Assembly: GCA_038501785.1 (NCBI GenBank)
Contig: JBAMJR010000001.1
Location: 2,028,001-2,092,000 of the forward strand
Direction of reading: 5' to 3'
Source: Myoxocephalus aenaeus
Lineage: Eukaryota; Chordata; Actinopteri; Perciformes; Cottidae
DNA: 64,000 bases
Positions 59,068 to 64,000 of this stretch are shown here, piece by piece. Each line of letters starts with the position of its first letter. The first letter of the stretch is position 1. The position numbers and the translations under genes are program-made. Under the pieces are notes generated by a model. It saw only the letters and a program-made list of their open reading frames with translations. It ran no database searches and had not been told where the DNA came from.

Positions 59068-61291
59068 AGCCGCAGAGCCGAATCTGAGGGCCCGTCACTA
59101 CAAACAGACGCTTCATGTTTTCACACCATTTTAGGTGTGCATCACGGAGGATGTGACTTGTTAAGATACACTGAGCCTCATCTACGTTTTACCAAGCATA
59201 AAACAAAAAATGTTTGTTCTTTTCTTTCGATAAATAACTGGCACCAGCACCATCAGTTGTTCTCAAAATAAGCAATATTGACCCATATTTCAATAGATTT
59301 TAATCCTAAGAAACTTAGTCAGGTATAACATGTAACTATATATGAAAGAGTGACACATTAACAGTGGCAGGTTAACTTGATTGAGGCATTAGAATCGAAC
59401 TAATTAAGTAAAGACTGAAAGTTTTTTTTTCTGATTATATCTAATAAAAAAAGAAAAATCTTTCTTCAGAAAGTAATAAGGGAAATTAACATAGAGGATC
59501 AGCTGGAAATGGAGCGAAGAGGAAGCTCAAAGTAGGGAGAATGTTGAGAGCAATTTAGTAAGTAAATACCAGAAGTTGAAACTGAGGGGAACCAGACAGG
59601 AAATGCTGATGCCAGCTGGACTGAAGGTTAGTTTGCCTGACACAGAGGCGGCCTATAAAGACAAAGCACAGGGCTGTGCCCCTCCCTTTGTAGCACCAGT
59701 ACTGTGGTTTTTGAATTTGTCCTGAGCGGCCACATTGAGCCATGTGAGGGGGAGCGTGGAAACATTTAGAGTGTGTTTGTGCATTCTGGTGGAGTTGACA
59801 GCTATGTGCCACATGTTAGGGTGGGAATGATTTAAGCTGTGACGTCGACCTCATTTAGTGAGCATAAGATGTCAGTGAAGGAGTCCCATAGTGAGCAGCT
59901 CAGTTCGGAGCTTGAGGTTTGGGGCACAAAGCCTATGTGGCACAACCTGTGAGCGAGGTATGACACGTTAAGATGGAAATGGGGAAAAAACTGACAAGAC
60001 AGAGGAATTCTAAGAGTACTCCACTGATTTTAGCTTTGCACTCCTTCCACATTGTCAGACTCACGATCGTTTAAAAAAAGCTGTTTGAGCAGAATGAGAG
60101 TTATTATCTTTTATTTGGTTCGTGCATTACCCACAATGCAGTTCAACCATCAACAGTTTGGTCGTAGATTCAGGTGTGTTATGCTAGTAGCGACTAATGT
60201 AGCCTAAAGCAGAGATGAGGAGCGAGTTACAGCGGTCTGGTAAGCTCACTTCTTTATTATGCCACATTCCCAGATGTTTTTCATTTTCAGACTTGTAGTC
60301 TTCAGCCCCAACTGACACAGACTCGAGTGACTGGAGGAAATGTATCTGATTTGGCGCAGCTCCCTCTGGAGCAACAACTATTTTTCCCCATATACAGTAG
60401 TACTCTGCAAGACCTGTATACAGACTTTGGTGTGTAAAATAAGTGGAGTTCCTTAAGAGAGGATTAGGGCAAGCTCGAGGGTGCGTCTCCATTTATTATT
60501 TATGTCTCATTCCTTCCTTCACTTGCACTTCAAAAATGTTTTTACGAAAGATGCAATGATGAGATATGAGGACTGATAGCTGACGGTAAATAAGGAGCTG
60601 GGTTGTTGAGGTCCCACAGCACATGTAAAATGTAACTACTAGTCTAATAGGAATATACTTCTTCTGATAACACTTGTTAAAGGCCAGTATCTAACACTAA
60701 TACCAGTCCTGTCAGGTTTAATGTTGAAGTTACACATAATATAGAAGGCCAGTTTTTCCATTTGTGGTGATTAGAAGGATAGTCACCCATCATGAAAAGG
60801 GATGCAAAATGTGTTTTGTTTTACAGAAGATTTTAAAATGAGAGATGTGATTTAAAAGACTAACAACCAGTAAAACACTGTGCAATATGAAATAAAAATA
60901 CAGATTGTCTTTATTTTGTTCTTTGTGAAGTACAAACATCTCCTGATGTATACACTTGAAATTACTTGTTTGTGAAACAATATGTTGCATGTCACTATTT
61001 GGGCAGTAATTGATGACACTTGACCTCCAGTAGTGACGACTACATACTGACTGAAATGAATCCTGAGACAATAACCTGAACTAAACCGATCATGATTTTA
61101 TGTTTTAACAGAGTAAATCTTTTCTTAGAGATCCATCTCATAGATGTATATGTATTTGTATTTTGCAGCATTGTACCGTTTGTGCTCTGACCATGTGAAG
61201 TGTCATTTGTGTGCCATATTGTCAACCTACAGTGAACACTGGAATTCAGCTGTAGCACTTTAAGATGGGCGACATGTTGAATACTGACACC

Positions 61292-61297
61292 AATAAA
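61292..61297 (+). terminator. snx24: candidate distal poly(A) signal of snx24
   Basis: AATAAA 2.2 kb after the stop. A nearer AATAAA at 59443-59448 is also possible. No gene was seen in 59068-61360. Confidence 0.35.
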
Positions 61298-61363
61298 ATT
61301 ATTGCCACTAACCGCTTGTCAGAGTTTTAATAAAAAATAACATCAACTGAATTGACTCAAGCT

Positions 61364-61369
61364 TTTATT
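61364..61369 (-). terminator. ggcx: candidate poly(A) signal of ggcx
   Basis: AATAAA on the minus strand, about 715 bases after the ggcx stop. It faces the distal snx24 signal, which is only 67 bases away. Confidence 0.45.
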
Positions 61370-62084
61370 AGAAAAGTCACTAGAAAAGGCCTTTCAATTG
61401 ACATAAGAACAATTGTTCTGCATTTCAGTCAGTCAGTTTTTATCACATTATAGGGGTTAGCATAAAAGATCAGAGAAGTATATTCCCTCAAAACAGTACA
61501 CCTCAACACATCCTTCTTTGTATTTTGAAATGTGCTTGTTATGAGTCGGACAGAATTATTGACATTCGTGCTGGGAAATAAACCAACGGGAAGAGGAGTT
61601 ATCGACCAACCTGATCCCGTTTGTCAGTATGTCCCCTTAAAACTCAAAACTGTTCAGTAACATTTTTGATTTAATTCAAAACAAAGAAGAAATAATAGTT
61701 TAGAGTATTTAAATTACAATCCTCCAGCATATAATGCATCCATCATGGAGCATTTTCAATAAATTTTGGTCAAGTCACCCAGCCATAACTGTAATTACGA
61801 AATTCGTATGCAAAAATTAAACAAAGATCAAATGTAATCTTGCAGAGCAATGCATATCTGTTAACGGCATTCTGCATCCATAACATGGCCTCTGCATAAA
61901 TTCAGGTTCATAAAGAAATTCTATAACAAAATACTGGCTTTGTATTTGGAACTAATCTGAGAAGCATAGAAAATAAAAAATCTTATTTTTGGGCAGCGAT
62001 GTCCCAGTAACAGTCCAGTAATAACAACACACGCACATCTGCTTGGAACGTGTGATCCAGGAAGTCAACACATTATCGACAGCT

Positions 62085-64000
62085 TTAAAGTTCTCCGTGA
62101 CCAACTTCGTCTTTCAGACGCTCGTCCTGGTTGGCTTCTGCCTGAGGTTCCTTCATGTTGGCGAAGGCAACTTCTCTTGTCAGCTGTTCCAGAGAAGGGA
62201 GTCCAACCGCCAGGTTTCTCATAGCGATGGCTGTCATCAAGACTCTAAAAGCGATGGGGAGGGACGTAACGAGATACATACACAGATTAATTCAGGTTTT
62301 CTTTGCACATTTTCTGTGTAAATACAACTAAACCTGGTATTTTCCTGTGTTGTGAGAAGACAGCGCTCACCCCCTCCGTAACGTATAGTACTTCTTCACT
62401 GCAAAGCGCTCCAGTCGCTCCAGAGCACCGGCCTCCCTGCGCTTCTTCACCTCCTTCATACGCCGCTGTCTCTTCAGGAACAGCTGCACAATCGGGTCCG
62501 TCGCATTGACCTCCGACCCTTCATCACCGTCTGCGGCGATAAGAGGCTGCAGCTCAGGAGGAAGAGGCTCGGTTTCTATGGGAGGAGACAGAACAGGCCG
62601 GTCAGCATCTGTTGTTTTTTTTTAGCTCTTGACAATAGACTTTGTTGGCATCGGAGCAATGCACTGTATTTTTTTCATACAATAATCCACTTTTAAGTGC
62701 TCCCCCTCATAGTGTTAAGTGCATAACATGTACCTGTCCCGTTGCGAACACGCTCCTGAAGCTCATACAGCTTGGTGAAGTTCTGTTGTAGCGCCGCCTC
62801 TGTGGTGTTCACGTAGATGTACATATAGCAAGACGGTACTTCAGACACCGTATACACCTTATGGTAAGCCCCAGCAGATACCTACACACACACACATACG
62901 CATCATGGTAAATCCTCGAGTGTGTCCGGGTTAAACAGTGTAGTGTTAATGGTGATGCTAGTGTGCTGCTGTACCTTCATCTGCTCACCAGGCTGGAGAG
63001 TGTAGTTCTTCTTCTCCTCCACGATCTCAACATTCACTTTGCCCTGCAAAACACTGATGCTGGTGTTGCCCAGATCTTCACTGACAAAGTTTTCCAAGTG
63101 CAGACCTGAAAGGTAACATGCTGTCAGTTAGCACAAAGGCGGCCCCTTGTAGCGAACTACAAACATAACAATACTTTTCCGTGTGAATGAAAAGGACAAG
63201 AAGAGATTCGTAAACCTGGGAAATCAGCGATGAAGACAATCTCAGTCTGATTGTCCAGACTGCCCTCAATCTCTTGAAACTTGGTCCTCCACGGTGAGAG
63301 GTCCACCAGTAGAGGCATCAGCCATGTGCTTGGTCGGAAAGGTGACCAACCAGCCTTCACAATGTCCACACGGGGATCAAAGATCCTGAGAGAAAGGTCC
63401 AGAGCAAGTTTAGAAACACACCTTTACTATTATTAGTTCATAATTATCTTTTATGACATTATTAATTGATAAATCTGATATAATTATATTGATAGCATCT
63501 TTTTCCTCACGCAAAAGGCCCTCATACCTTTGCTGGAAGCGTTCGTTGATGGACACCCAGATGTCGAAGTAGATTTCAGGATCAGAGATATTATAGCGGG
63601 GCAGGAACTGATTGAGGCACGTGGCGTACTGCTTCAGCATGTCTCCGTGGTCTTTCCAGCGGCGGCTTTGTGTGAACACCTTCAGTACAAAGACGGTGTA
63701 ATTATTTATTAATTAGCAGTCGGCTGAACGTCAATTAAGAGAAAATCGGACTCTCAAAGGTCAAATCAAGAAGTGGTGTATTTAGTGATACCGTTTTTCT
63801 TCAATATGCAAAGCCTCTGCCATCTAACCTTTTAAAGTGTTTTATCATGACAATTAACGCATACGTACGCAACATCAAGACTGTCTGTGCTGCATGATAT
63901 ACCGTGAGGATAAAGTGTACTGCTCACATACTCCGTATGTACCCTGTATCTGACAGGGTTTTTCCTCGTAACTCACCCCGGGGTTCAGATATCCAATCGC
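62085..64000 (-). CDS. ggcx: vitamin K-dependent gamma-glutamyl carboxylase, C-terminal part
   Basis: Partial: the 5' exons lie beyond the right edge. Minus-strand exons seen: 64000-63977 (open), 63679-63528, 63385-63216, 63105-62975, 62881-62734, 62575-62371 and 62244-62085, encoding the last 329 residues (human 758 in all). Matches to human GGCX include FTQSRRWKDH.DMLKQYATC, YFDIWVSIN.RFQQRIFDPR, DNQTEIVFIADFPG, LENFVSEDLGNTSI, SCYMYIYVNTT and GLPSLEQLTREV. The enzyme sits in the ER membrane and converts Glu to Gla in clotting and bone proteins, using reduced vitamin K. This part is the lumenal region with sequons NQT, NTS and NTT. It lies in the same window as mat2a and sftpb, its human neighbours. 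Confidence 0.95.

Noticed and set aside
1..64000. CRISPR arrays, bacterial operons, tRNA or rRNA genes
   Set aside because: None seen. Gene structure is eukaryotic throughout, and repeats are microsatellites and transposon relics.

Overview
This is vertebrate nuclear DNA, almost certainly from a ray-finned (teleost) fish. Every coding gene is split by GT-AG introns. The encoded proteins have close vertebrate counterparts. The spacers hold dinucleotide microsatellites and interspersed repeats of the kind common in fish. I cannot name the species. Exon joins were made by eye from splice signals, reading phase and family resemblance; all complete models sum to whole codons.

Layout, left to right: smtn-type smoothelin (+, 1849-3721); inpp5j, a proline-rich inositol polyphosphate 5-phosphatase (+, 6592-12158); mat2a, S-adenosylmethionine synthase (+, 14983-20319), whose long 3'UTR carries METTL16-type hairpins; sftpb, a surfactant protein B/saposin-like protein (-, 28231-25022); a myeloperoxidase-family gene (+, 38295-44830) whose last exons add a collagen stalk and a C1q domain; lox, lysyl oxidase (+, 50608-54804); snx24 (+, 56110-59067); and the 3' half of ggcx, vitamin K-dependent gamma-carboxylase (-, 62085 to beyond the right edge). 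The genes do not form one pathway. The order mixes blocks that are separate in human: SMTN-INPP5J, MAT2A-GGCX-SFTPB and LOX-SNX24.

The spacers are mostly repeat-derived. They include a 1.1 kb element with 22-bp terminal inverted repeats and a relic Myb/SANT-like reading frame (23406-24495), nested insertions at 31.7-33.8 kb, a degenerate minisatellite at 13.5-14.3 kb and several common fish repeats. mat2a intron 1 contains a perfect 112-bp palindrome and a separate fold-back element.

The strongest candidate for something new is the peroxidase-collagen-C1q gene. The peroxidase domain ends where mammalian myeloperoxidase ends, at an intron of phase 1. A 60-bp collagen exon (phase 1-1) and a C1q exon follow in the same phase, giving an uninterrupted 899-residue reading frame. 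An alternative terminal exon would give an ordinary 751-residue peroxidase.
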